Shown: positions 1-7,118, counted from the first letter of the stretch. The stretch: 7,845 nt of DNA from JBEKJU01 sp050011095 (GCA_050011095.1 JBEKJU010000247.1:1-7845); one strand, 5' to 3'. Notes: a model not told the origin generated them from the sequence alone. Translations and numbers: made by a program.

Positions 1-636
1 GTTCTGCAGGCTCAGCACCGACTGCAAATTCGCAAGGGTAAGTCCGTAGCCGGCCAGTTGTGTGGGATTTGCGTCCACACGGACGGCCGGAAGCGCGCCG
101 CCTCCGACAGTGACCTGCCCCACGCCCCGTATCTGCGACAACTTCTGCACTATGACGGTCGAGGCCTCGTCATAGAGCTTATCGGGGCCGTATTTGTCCG
201 AGGTAAGGCCGAGGATCATGATCGGCGCATCGGAGGGGTTGACCTTGCGATAGGTCGGATTGGCCGGAAGGTTGGCGGGAAGATAGGTTCGCGCCGCATT
301 GATGGCGGCCTCCACATCGCGCGCCGCGCCATCTATGTTGCGGCTGAGATCGAACTGAATGGTGATGGAGGTGCTGCCGAGCGCGCTTGAGGAGGTCATC
401 TCCGTCACGCCGGCAATATGACCGAACTGCCGCTCCAGGGGAGTGGCGACGGACGACGCCATGATGTCGGCGCTGGCGCCCGGCAAGCTCGCATTGACTG
501 AAATAGTCGGAAAGTCGACCTGTGGCAAAGGCGATACCGGCAGCACCTCAAAGGCGATCGCCCCGGCAAAGGCAATCGCCACCGTGAGCAGCGTCGTCGC
601 CACCGGCCGGCGAATGAAGGGTGAGGAGATATTCAT
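1..636 (-). CDS. mdtC: RND efflux permease, MdtC-like (partial, N-terminal 212 residues)
   Basis: Inner-membrane proton-driven permease, the second RND subunit of an MdtABC-type pump. The reading frame is open from the ATG at 636-634 to the left edge and starts MNISSPFIRRPVATTLL. The first membrane helix spans about residues 10-30, followed by the porter domain with LPQVDFPTIS, ATPLERQFGHIAGV, DGAARDVEAAINAAR and YRKVNPSDAPIMIL. By memory this tracks E. coli MdtC more closely than MdtB, for example in the SSVATPLER and GAARDV stretches. The TM4 aspartates and TM10 lysine of the proton relay lie outside the window. The ATG overlaps the mdtB TGA as ATGA, and a GAGGAG-type ribosome site sits just upstream inside mdtB, so translational coupling is likely. 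In the family MdtB and MdtC form a mixed trimer in which MdtC does most of the substrate transport. The family is certain; the symbol rests on operon order and resemblance and could also be written muxC. Confidence 0.9.
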   Translation of the reverse strand, partial: MNISSPFIRRPVATTLLTVAIAFAGAIAFEVLPVSPLPQVDFPTISVNASLPGASADIMASSVATPLERQFGHIAGVTEMTSSSALGSTSITIQFDLSRNIDGAARDVEAAINAARTYLPANLPANPTYRKVNPSDAPIMILGLTSDKYGPDKLYDEASTVIVQKLSQIRGVGQVTVGGGALPAVRVDANPTQLAGYGLTLANLQSVLSLQN

Positions 637-3600
637 GCCGGCCCCGCCGGTTCCGCGTCCCCGGTCCCGGGCTTGTTCAATTTGTGCGCAAAGCGCTGCG
701 CCAGATTGTCAAAGAAGATGTAGATGACGGGCGTGGTGTACAGGGTGAGCGCCTGGCTCAGCAGCAGTCCGCCCACCATGGCGATGCCCAGCGGCCTGCG
801 CAGCTCGGAACCGAAGCCCGTTCCGAGCGCCAGCGGTAGCCCGGCCAGGAGCGCGGCCATGGTGGTCATCATAATGGGGCGAAAGCGGAGCAGACAGGCC
901 TCGTAAATTGCATCGGTAGCGTTCTTTCCGCGCTTCCGCTCGGCTTCCAGCGCGAAGTCGACCATCATGATGCCGTTTTTTTTCACGATGCCGATGAGCA
1001 GGACGATGCCGATGATCGCCACCACGCTTAAATCCTGGCGAAAGAGAATCAATGCGAGGAAAGCGCCAACCCCCGCCGAGGGGAGCGTGGACAGAATCGT
1101 CACCGGGTGGATAAAGCTCTCGTACAACACACCGAGCACGAGGTATACCGTGACCAGGGCGGCAAGGATGAGCAAGGGCTCATTCGCGAGGGAATTAGTG
1201 AATGATGCCGCCGTGCCTTGAAAACCGGCCTGAAGGCTGGGAGGCATGTGCATCTCTTTCTGCGCCTTGTCGATCGCCGTAATGGCGCTGCCGAGTGCGG
1301 CGTTCGACGCGAGATTGAAGGATGCGGTGATCGCCGGAAATTGGCCCTGGTGTGTAATGACGAGCGGCTCCGTCGTGTTCTCGAAGTGCGAGAAAGCGGC
1401 GAGCGGCACGGCGCTGCTCACGGTAGAAGTGGGAGCACTTGCAGGGCTTGCTCCAGTGCTCGTCGAAAGCGCGCTCGCCGGAGGAGCAAGGGTCGCCGCC
1501 GATGGGGTGTAGAGCGCCGAAGTCGTGAGCGCGTTCGATCCCGCGGAGGACGATCCGGAAGAGGCGAAGGAGGAGGAGGCCCCGGGACCCGTTGCGCCGG
1601 AAGACGTATTGGATTGGATGTACAGGCGGTTCAGCTTGTTTGGGTCCTTCTGGAATTGCGGCTCACTCTCAAGCACCACGTGGTACTGATTCACCTGTGT
1701 ATACATGATGTTGATTTGCCGTTGGCCGAAGGCGTCATACAGGGTGTTATCGACCGCCGACGGCGCGATGCCCAATCGCGAGGCGGTGACCCGGTCGATC
1801 ACCAGAGATACGGCCAACCCTCCCAATTGTTGATCGGTCGCGATGTCTTCCAGTTCGGGCAAGCGCTTTAGCCGGTCGAGGAAGCGGCCGGTCCAGGCAT
1901 TCAGCTCGTAGGCATCTGCGTCTTCGAGGGTGTACTGGTATTGCGTGCGACTCACCCGATCGTCCACGGTAATATTCTGCACAGGTTGCATAAACAGCTC
2001 TATTCCCTTGACCCGGCTCAACCTCTGTCTGAGCCTGCGAACCAGGTCTGACGCGCTGATCTTGCGCTGGTCGAGGGGCTTCAGATTGATCGACATCCGG
2101 CCGCTGTTGGTCGTGACATTCGTGCCGTCCGCACCAATAAACGACGAAAGGCTTTCAACGGCCGGGTCCTCCAGAACCACCTTTGCAAGCTCCTGCTGCT
2201 TATCGGCCATGGCTCTTGAGCTAATCGTCGGCGGCGCCTGCGATATGCCCTGGATGACACCCGTGTCCTGCACCGGAAAAAAACCTTTTGGGATGATGAG
2301 GTAAAGGCAGACCGTAAGCAGGAGCGTACCCAGCGCCACCAACAGCGTAATCGTCTGATAGCCGAGGACGAATTTCAGCGTCCGCCCATAGAACGCGATC
2401 ATCCGCTCGAAAGCGCGCTCCGAGACCCTATAGACGCGCCCCTGCTGCTCCTTTGACCTGTGTCGCAGGATGCGTGCGCTCATCATGGGCGTGAGCGTAA
2501 GGGAGACCACCGCCGAAACGATGATAGTGACGCTCAGCGTCACGGCAAACTCCCGGAACAGGCGCCCGACCACGTCGCCCATGAACAGCAGGGGGATCAG
2601 CACGGCGATGAGTGAGACGGTCAGTGAAAGAATGGTGAAGCCGATTTGCTCCGCGCCCTTGAGCGCTGCTTCCATGGGCGGATCGCCCGCTTCGATGTAC
2701 CGGGAGATGTTCTCGATCATCACGATGGCGTCGTCCACCACGAAGCCGGTGGAGATGGTGAGCGCCATGAGCGACAGGTTATCGAGGCTGTAGCCAAGGG
2801 CGTACATCGCCGCGAAGGTGCCGACCAGTGACAGCGGCACGGCCACGCTCGGGATAATGGTGGCGTAGAGACTCCGTAGGAAGAGGAAGATGACAAGCAC
2901 CACGAGGCCGATCGTCAATAGCAATTCGAACTCGACGTCGGAGACCGATGCCTCGATGGAGGTGGTAAGATCGGTAAGCGTGGTCACCTGAATGCCCGCG
3001 GGCAGGTTGGCCTTCAGTTGCGGGATGAGCCTCTTGATGCTCTTGACCACGCTGATGGTGTTGGCGCCGGGCTGGCGTTGTATATTCAGGATCACCGCGG
3101 GGGTCTGATTCATCCACGCGGCCTGATTGTTGTTCTCCACGCCATTCACGATGCGCGCGACGTCGGTCAGCATCACCGGTGCGTTGTTACGGTATGCGAC
3201 CACCACGTTTCGATAGTCGTCGCTGGTGACCAGCTGATCGTTGGCCTCGATCTGGTAATCCTGGCGCGGCCCATCGAAGTTTCCTTTGGCGGCGTTCACG
3301 CTGGTGAGGGTCAGCGCGGTGCGCAGGTCCTCCAGGTTGATGCCGTAGGATGACAGCGCCGCCGGGTTGGCTTGAATGCGCACCGCGGGTTTTTGCCCGC
3401 CGCTGATGCTTACAAGGCCTACCCCGTTGAGTTGTGATATTTTCGGCACAAGACGCGTGTCCACAAGGTCCTCGACCTGAGGAAGCGGCATGGAGTTTGA
3501 GGTAATGGCCAGCGTGAGCACGGGGGCATCGGCCGGGTTCGTCTTGCTATAGACAGGCGGCGCGGGCAGGTTGGATGGCAGCAGACTTTGCGCCGCGTTT

Positions 3601-3935
3601 ATCGCGGCCTGCACCTCTTCCTCGGCCACGTCAATATTGAGGGCAAGGGTGAACTGCAGTACGATGACGGAAGTACTGCCGGAGCTTGAGGAGGTCATCT
3701 GGTTCAGGCCCGGCATTTGGCCGAATTGACGCTCCAGGGGCGCCGTCACCGTAGTCTCTACCACGTTCGGGCTTGCGCCCGGATAAAACGTAAGCACCTG
3801 AATGGTCGGGTAATCGACTTGTGGCAATGCGGAGACCGGCAGCTGCGTATAGCCGACAAGACCGACCAGTAGGATTGCGGCCATCAGTAAAGCGGTCGCA
3901 ACCGGCCGCACGATAAACGGACTGGATGGACTCAC
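633..3935 (-). CDS. mdtB: RND efflux permease, MdtB-like, with a Ser/Ala-rich insertion
   Basis: Full-length inner-membrane RND permease of 1100 residues, first permease of the MdtABC-type pump; it works with the MFP encoded upstream and an outer-membrane channel not seen here. TM1 is at about residues 10-30; the first porter domain contains LPQVDYPTIQV, TAPLERQFGQ and EEEVQAAINAAQ. Helices TM2-6 start near residue 338. The TM4 proton-relay aspartates are D401 and D402 in GFVVDDAIVMIENISRY, and the TM10 lysine is K986 in IGIVKKNGIMMVDF, so the relay looks intact. The C-terminal helices start near residue 921. E. coli MdtB has about 1040 residues; the excess of 60 is explained by an uncharged segment at residues 777-841. 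The start is GTG, overlapping the mdtA TGA as GTGA; the N-terminus SPFIVRPVATALL aligns with family N-termini, supporting it. The end overlaps mdtC by four bases. Family certain; symbol likely (alternatively muxB). Confidence 0.95.
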   Translation of the reverse strand: MSPSSPFIVRPVATALLMAAILLVGLVGYTQLPVSALPQVDYPTIQVLTFYPGASPNVVETTVTAPLERQFGQMPGLNQMTSSSSGSTSVIVLQFTLALNIDVAEEEVQAAINAAQSLLPSNLPAPPVYSKTNPADAPVLTLAITSNSMPLPQVEDLVDTRLVPKISQLNGVGLVSISGGQKPAVRIQANPAALSSYGINLEDLRTALTLTSVNAAKGNFDGPRQDYQIEANDQLVTSDDYRNVVVAYRNNAPVMLTDVARIVNGVENNNQAAWMNQTPAVILNIQRQPGANTISVVKSIKRLIPQLKANLPAGIQVTTLTDLTTSIEASVSDVEFELLLTIGLVVLVIFLFLRSLYATIIPSVAVPLSLVGTFAAMYALGYSLDNLSLMALTISTGFVVDDAIVMIENISRYIEAGDPPMEAALKGAEQIGFTILSLTVSLIAVLIPLLFMGDVVGRLFREFAVTLSVTIIVSAVVSLTLTPMMSARILRHRSKEQQGRVYRVSERAFERMIAFYGRTLKFVLGYQTITLLVALGTLLLTVCLYLIIPKGFFPVQDTGVIQGISQAPPTISSRAMADKQQELAKVVLEDPAVESLSSFIGADGTNVTTNSGRMSINLKPLDQRKISASDLVRRLRQRLSRVKGIELFMQPVQNITVDDRVSRTQYQYTLEDADAYELNAWTGRFLDRLKRLPELEDIATDQQLGGLAVSLVIDRVTASRLGIAPSAVDNTLYDAFGQRQINIMYTQVNQYHVVLESEPQFQKDPNKLNRLYIQSNTSSGATGPGASSSFASSGSSSAGSNALTTSALYTPSAATLAPPASALSTSTGASPASAPTSTVSSAVPLAAFSHFENTTEPLVITHQGQFPAITASFNLASNAALGSAITAIDKAQKEMHMPPSLQAGFQGTAASFTNSLANEPLLILAALVTVYLVLGVLYESFIHPVTILSTLPSAGVGAFLALILFRQDLSVVAIIGIVLLIGIVKKNGIMMVDFALEAERKRGKNATDAIYEACLLRFRPIMMTTMAALLAGLPLALGTGFGSELRRPLGIAMVGGLLLSQALTLYTTPVIYIFFDNLAQRFAHKLNKPGTGDAEPAGPA
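1413..1607 (-). other. Low-complexity uncharged insertion within MdtB (residues 777-841)
   Basis: In related permeases the segment between the strand ending in LYIQSN and the strand starting VPLAAF is only about five residues long. Here it is 65 residues, made of 21 Ser, 14 Ala, 10 Thr, 6 Gly and 6 Pro plus a few Leu, Asn, Phe, Tyr and Val. It contains no charged residue. The reading frame is open through it and the flanking sequence is normal on both sides. It falls in the second periplasmic loop, near the boundary between the docking (funnel) and porter domains, so it probably forms a flexible loop facing the periplasm or the adaptor. The DNA is not an exact tandem repeat. Confidence 0.8.
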
Positions 3936-5173
3936 GGGGCGCCGCTTCCGGTGGTGCCGGCCGGGGCAGGCTTCGTCGAAATGACGACCGGGACGTTGTC
4001 CTGCAACTTATCGAAGCTGCTGTTGGCGACGACGTCTCCGGGGTTGATGCCTTCAACCTGCGTCACACCGCCGTCTGTAACCCCCGGCCTTATGCTGCGC
4101 CTATGAGCGATATTGCTTTGAATAACATACACGAACGCTTCCTGGCCGTTTCGTTGAATGGCCGATGCCGGAATCAGCGTCACTCCCCGCAACGTATTGA
4201 CCAGCAGGCGCGTGTTCACGAACTGGTTCGGGAAGAGTGCATCGTTTTTGTTGTCGAAGAGGGCCCGCCCCTTTACCGTCCCGGTCGTCGTGTCGATCTG
4301 GTTATCGAGGGTCAACAACTCCCCCCGCGCAATAATCGTCTGCGCGGTGCGATCAAAGGCATCGACGGTGAGCTTCGCCTTGTGGCGCAGGCGATCTTCA
4401 ACCTGCCCCAGGCTGTCTTCCGGTATGGTGAAAATTACGGTGATGGGCTCCAGTTGTGTAATGACCGCTAGGGTTACGGTTCCCGCCGACTGCACCACGT
4501 TGCCCGGATCCACCAGCCGCAAACCCACGCGGCCGGCGATTGGAGCGGTGATATGGCAGAAGTCGACCTGAATCCGGTCAAATTGCACCGTTCCCTGGTC
4601 GTTTTTTACGGTGCCCATGTACTGAAGGACAAGCTTTTCCTGGTCATCCAGGATTTGCTTTGCAATGCCGTTGCGTGCCCACGCGGCGCGGTAGCGTTCA
4701 AGGTCCATCTGTGCCTGGGCGAGCAGATTCTCGTCCCGCTCCAGCGCCCCTTGCGCTTGTAGAAGCGTTGCGCGGTACGGACGCGGATCGATGTCAATCA
4801 GCGGATCACCCTTACGCACCACTTGACCTTCCTTGTATTGCACGGCAACGACAAGGCCATTCACCTGGGTGGTAATCAAATCGGTATAGACCGGGGTGAC
4901 CGTGCCGATTGCGTCAAGGTAGACGCCGATGTCGCCCTTTTGCGCCGTCGCACTCGTAATGGTGATCCCCGCCGGGCCACGGCGCGCCAAGGACGCCGCT
5001 TTTTGGGCGTTCTCGTGGTGGTGCAGGATCAGTACGAGCACAAGCGCCAAAACCAGGAGCAGGAGACTCCACATGACGACACGCAGAACCTTGCGTCGGG
5101 GACGCGCCGGAACTGGGGCCGGGGGTTGACGGTCAGGGTCGTTGGCCGAATGCTCGTTTATGTCGTCTGTCAA
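3932..5173 (-). CDS. mdtA: RND efflux periplasmic adaptor (membrane-fusion protein), MdtA-like
   Basis: Adaptor of 413 residues joining the RND permeases to an outer-membrane channel. A short cytoplasmic N-terminus with an Arg/Lys cluster (PARPRRK) precedes one hydrophobic helix at about 30-50, which anchors the protein in the inner membrane; there is no lipobox. The first lipoyl half is at about 99-131 (VNGLVVAVQYKEGQVVRKGD, then PLIDIDPRPY), a helical hairpin at 132-200, the second lipoyl half at 203-238 (ITAPIAGRVGLRLVDPGNVV), a barrel with LLTLDNQIDTTTGTVKGRA and LFPNQFVNTRLLV, and a membrane-proximal domain to about 400. This matches E. coli MdtA in length (about 415) and motif order. 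The start is TTG, preferred because AAGGAGA lies seven bases upstream, and the next Met (residue 34) is inside the membrane anchor. The stop overlaps the GTG of mdtB. It is the first gene of the operon. No baeSR-like regulator or outer-membrane factor is visible nearby. Confidence 0.93.
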   Translation of the reverse strand: MTDDINEHSANDPDRQPPAPVPARPRRKVLRVVMWSLLLLVLALVLVLILHHHENAQKAASLARRGPAGITITSATAQKGDIGVYLDAIGTVTPVYTDLITTQVNGLVVAVQYKEGQVVRKGDPLIDIDPRPYRATLLQAQGALERDENLLAQAQMDLERYRAAWARNGIAKQILDDQEKLVLQYMGTVKNDQGTVQFDRIQVDFCHITAPIAGRVGLRLVDPGNVVQSAGTVTLAVITQLEPITVIFTIPEDSLGQVEDRLRHKAKLTVDAFDRTAQTIIARGELLTLDNQIDTTTGTVKGRALFDNKNDALFPNQFVNTRLLVNTLRGVTLIPASAIQRNGQEAFVYVIQSNIAHRRSIRPGVTDGGVTQVEGINPGDVVANSSFDKLQDNVPVVISTKPAPAGTTGSGAP

Positions 5174-5186
5174 TCCTAATCTCCTT
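5171..5186 (-). promoter_or_regulatory. Ribosome binding site and TTG start of mdtA
   Basis: On the minus strand AAGGAGA (5186-5180) is followed by a short spacer and TTG at 5173-5171; GGAG to TTG is seven bases. No ATG or GTG in frame offers similar spacing. The strong ribosome site with a weak start codon may set the level of adaptor translation. Confidence 0.7.
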
Positions 5187-5616
5187 TTTCAGCTCTGAAT
5201 CCCTCGCATTGCACTGCCCCTGAGCGACTCCGCAAGGGACAACCACCTTGCGCCGTTGCCCCTCAATCTGAATTGCGGAAGAAAAGACGTACGCAAGGCC
5301 CCTAGTACCCGACTCGCGCCGCCCATGCGAATCGGGGGTAGGTTGCTTTGAAAGCAGAATGGCCCGCAAGAGAGACCTTACCGGGTCAAACCTGCCGAAG
5401 ACCGGCGTTTTATTGAAGAAAATCCGGCTACAGATCAGAAGGAAATGAGCCGGACGACCATGGGCCCTGCGGCGCGTCGACTCTTGCGCCGCGGCGATCA
5501 TCCAATTTTGCGCGGCCATAACGGATGCCATGGTGAGAATGGCAAAGTTCTCCTCGATGCGCCTTTGAATACAACCCGGTATGACGTGTGAAAAAATTAA
5601 CTGGCGACCCTTTTCC
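5187..5616 (-). other. mdtA upstream region with a candidate operator palindrome
   Basis: No convincing gene is present on either strand here. The region presumably holds the mdtABC promoter, but no good -35/-10 pair was found; TTGCGG-N16-TGCAAT about 30-70 bases before the TTG start is the only weak candidate. A 13-base palindrome, TGCTTTGAAAGCA, lies at 5344-5356 and could be a regulator site, although a palindrome of this size may be chance. A 162-codon minus-strand open frame crosses the region but looks spurious. Confidence 0.35.
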
Positions 5617-5693
5617 GTCATTCCGGCGGACGCCGGAATCCAGTATTTTCCCTCACTTGCGGACTGCCTGGACCCCGGCTTTCGCCCCCGGAT
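5617..5693. repeat. Inverted pair of REP-like palindromic units
   Basis: Unit 1 (5617-5643) is GTCATTCCGGC, GGAC, GCCGGAATCCAG. It folds into a perfect 8-base-pair hairpin (ATTCCGGC 5620-5627, GCCGGAAT 5632-5639) with a GGAC loop. Unit 2 (5668-5693) starts CTGGACCCCGGC and is a degenerate copy in the opposite orientation; 15 of its first 19 bases match the reverse complement of unit 1. The spacing is 24 bases. Dispersed palindromes with ends GTCATTCC and GGAATCCAG are abundant between genes of many proteobacteria. A further hairpin overlaps unit 2: CCCCGGA (5686-5692) pairs with TCCGGGG (5702-5708). No T-run follows closely, so it is not a typical terminator. Confidence 0.6.
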
Positions 5694-5723
5694 AGAAACA
5701 CTCCGGGGCAGGCTTGGTGTTTT

Positions 5724-5918
5724 TCACACGTTCGTATAAGAAGTGTAATCCCTAGGTTGCGGTTGTGCAGATCGTTCCCAGGGTGGACATATGAATAAAG
5801 CGACGTCAACGCGCGGGTCTTCTGTGACCTTGTCGAGAATGCCCTCGAAAGCGCTTTCAAGGGATACGTACGCATAATCAGATACACCGGCGTCAACTCG
5901 CTTCTTTGAATGAGGTGT
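5724..5918 (-). pseudogene. Protein-like coding remnant, no start codon
   Basis: This minus-strand stop-to-stop segment of 64 codons reads like real protein, with an amphipathic helix followed by a hydrophobic strand: YVSLESAFEG, then ILDKVTEDPRVDVALF and ICPPWE. It contains no ATG, and its only GTG is the last sense codon. A TGA at 5921-5919 closes it upstream. The upstream sequence in another frame (SWNPFIRLFQLYP, GGATDVAFLEHL) also looks partly protein-like, which suggests a frameshifted and truncated gene. The pattern of a helix, then D-P-x-V-D-x-x-L and a PP turn, recalls a segment of ADP-forming acyl-CoA synthetases, but this is a resemblance from memory only. It could also be chance. 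Confidence 0.3.
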
Positions 5919-5921
5919 TCA

Positions 5922-6090
5922 AGAAACGCTACGTCGGTAGCCCCACCTGGATAAAGTTGAAACAATCGTATGAACGGATTCCAACTATAAAGGGGTGGGG
6001 CGGCGTGTTCGCCCGAAAGTCCCCTTTTCACCCGGCTACGAAAACGGAGTGACGTCAAAGCCGGGGACCTGCTCCTCGTCCGGACCCCTC
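5922..6090. other. Downstream region of the lipoprotein gene, no gene or clear terminator
   Basis: A 7-base-pair inverted repeat (CCCGGCT 6031-6037 with AGCCGGG 6059-6065, 21-base loop) contains the 8-base palindrome TGACGTCA (6050-6057). It lies 26 bases after the stop of the glycine-zipper gene, but no T-run follows on either strand, so it is a poor intrinsic terminator. Nothing else was recognised, apart from possible decayed coding sequence continuous with the neighbouring remnant. Confidence 0.35.
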
Positions 6091-6684
6091 TTACTGTTGC
6101 GGAGCGGGTGGCGGACCATAGCCAGGAGGTGGCGAACCATAGCCAGGAGGCGGCGAACCATAGCCGGGAGGCGGCGAACCATAGCCGGGAGGCGGCGACC
6201 CATAGGCCGGTGGCGGAGGCGGTGGCCCGTAGGCTCGCACCGGCCGGACACCGGGAATCTGGTTCCCCTTCGCGTACATGCATTGCTGATAGGCCATGTC
6301 GTAGCGCCTCTGGAGCGAATACTCGGAAGAAGCGGCCGGACCGCTCGCGACAGCCGTTCCGGTGAGGAGGCCGGCCCCCGCGCCGATTGCGGCACCGGCG
6401 CCTACATTGCCCGTGGCAGCGCCGATTGCGGCACCGAGCCCGGCGCCTGCCAGTGTTCCCACCGCGGCTCCGGTGGCGAGGTTCTGATTGGCGGTCTGGC
6501 TTGGCGACGCTCCGCCTATCTGGTCTTGGGCCCATTGCCTGCACGCATAATCATCAGACTGGAATACCTCGAAAGGCTTTCCAGGGCCCGGCAGCACCGT
6601 GACGGTCGGGCCGGTGGGCATTGTTGCGCATCCCCCGAGCAGGGCCAGGGCCAGGAATATGAGAAAACCTCGCGTCCAGTTCAT
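6091..6684 (-). CDS. Glycine-zipper family outer-envelope lipoprotein
   Basis: Predicted lipoprotein of 197 residues. The signal peptide (MNWTRGFLIFLALALLGGC) ends in the lipobox LGGC, giving lipidated Cys19. It is followed by PTGPTVTVLPGPGKPFEVF, then a soluble stretch DDYACRQWAQDQIG, and a glycine zipper at about 71-115 (TGAAVGTLAGAGLGAAIGAA and NVGAGAAIGAGAGLLTG), a helical-hairpin motif that can pack in membranes. The next segment is YSLQRRYDMAYQQCMYAKGN; Cys48 and Cys135 could pair. The tail (about 152-197) is Pro/Gly/Tyr-rich with YGSPPPG repeats. This architecture matches the 'glycine zipper family protein' seen in many beta- and gammaproteobacteria; the function is not known. The start was chosen for the signal peptide; GAGGAGG lies 10 bases upstream and the ATG overlaps the stop of the preceding gene. 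A longer in-frame extension to 7305 is spurious because it would run through that gene. Confidence 0.88.
   Translation of the reverse strand: MNWTRGFLIFLALALLGGCATMPTGPTVTVLPGPGKPFEVFQSDDYACRQWAQDQIGGASPSQTANQNLATGAAVGTLAGAGLGAAIGAATGNVGAGAAIGAGAGLLTGTAVASGPAASSEYSLQRRYDMAYQQCMYAKGNQIPGVRPVRAYGPPPPPPAYGSPPPGYGSPPPGYGSPPPGYGSPPPGYGPPPAPQQ
6110..6214 (-). repeat. Five tandem 21-bp units coding for YGSPPPG repeats
   Basis: Five head-to-tail 21-base units fill this stretch. The middle units (6131-6151, 6152-6172, 6173-6193) differ by at most one base, and the outer two (6110-6130, 6194-6214) have several changes. Each unit encodes seven residues of the lipoprotein's Pro/Gly/Tyr tail. The length is a multiple of three, so gain or loss of units keeps the frame. 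Near-identity of the middle units suggests recent duplication. Confidence 0.9.
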
Positions 6685-7118
6685 TTTACCGCCCCCTCCT
6701 CGTTTCCCGGCTGTGGCGGCGTCGGAAACACTCTCATCCACCCGCTCGGGCAGCTTGCGACGTACGGATAATAACCTTGCGGGTCCTTGCAAAAGTACCA
6801 GTAATTCTGCTGCGGTTCGGCGTAGGCCTGAGGCTGGGCAGGCTGGGCATAGGCATTGGGATAAGGAGATGCATAGGGGTAAGGATAGCCATACGGGTAA
6901 GGATAACCATAGTAGCGGTAAGGATAGGCATAGTAAGGGTAGGCAAGGGCGGCACCGAGGGCGGCTCCGCCCCAAAAAGCCCCGGGGCCATACCAGCCCC
7001 AGCCGCCGTGCCAGCCCCAGCCGCCGTGCCAGCCGTAGCCCCTCGTATGGCCGGGCGTGGGTACGGCGAGGCATAAGACGATCAGTGCGAGCGTAACAAA
7101 GACGATCCATTTTTTCAT
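6681..7118 (-). CDS. Secreted Trp/Tyr/Gly-rich (YXWGXW-like) protein
   Basis: Small predicted secreted protein of 145 residues. An N-terminal Sec signal (MKKWIVFVTLALIVLCLAVP) has no proper lipobox around Cys16, so it is probably cleaved by signal peptidase I near residues 20-26. Next comes a GYGWHGGWGWHGGWGWYG segment, a short Gly/Ala stretch at about 48-60, a Tyr/Pro-rich region (YPYRYYGYPYPYGYPYPY), and a Gln/Pro/Ala linker. The C-terminal module has WYFCKDPQGYYPYV and SCPSGWMRVFP; Cys110 and Cys123 are suited to a disulfide. Similar small proteins with this cysteine module occur in proteobacteria without known function. The ATG at 7118 is chosen because AGGAGG lies a few bases upstream and the signal peptide starts there. 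It overlaps the downstream lipoprotein gene as ATGA, so the two form an operon, probably expressed from the minus promoter candidate near 7219-7248. Confidence 0.85.
   Translation of the reverse strand: MKKWIVFVTLALIVLCLAVPTPGHTRGYGWHGGWGWHGGWGWYGPGAFWGGAALGAALAYPYYAYPYRYYGYPYPYGYPYPYASPYPNAYAQPAQPQAYAEPQQNYWYFCKDPQGYYPYVASCPSGWMRVFPTPPQPGNEEGAVK
6993..7028 (-). repeat. Two perfect 18-bp tandem units coding for HGGWGW
   Basis: Positions 6993-7010 and 7011-7028 are identical 18-base units, followed by a partial third. They encode the HGGWGW repeats of the secreted Trp/Tyr-rich protein. Exact identity suggests recent duplication or gene-internal slippage. Confidence 0.85.

Noticed and set aside
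976..983. Run of eight A on the coding strand at the K985/K986 codons of mdtB
   Set aside because: It could allow slippage, but it encodes the conserved K-N of TM10 and the frame is intact; there is no sign of phase variation.
1218..1871. 217-codon plus-strand open frame antisense to mdtB
   Set aside because: It is Arg/Gly-rich, antisense to the low-complexity and flanking part of a clear gene, and has no family features.
5133..5621. 162-codon minus-strand open frame upstream of mdtA
   Set aside because: It begins inside the REP-like hairpin, overlaps the mdtA start in another frame, has no ribosome site I can support and resembles no family.
6031..6065. Possible terminator after the lipoprotein gene
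   Set aside because: The stem is 7 bp with a 21-base loop and no T-run on either strand.
6110..6214. Possible CRISPR array
   Set aside because: The units are directly adjacent without spacers and code in frame for protein repeats.
5618..6544. 308-codon minus-strand open frame
   Set aside because: Its first half is the lipoprotein gene read in a wrong frame (Arg/Ser-rich), and its end runs through the REP-like units.
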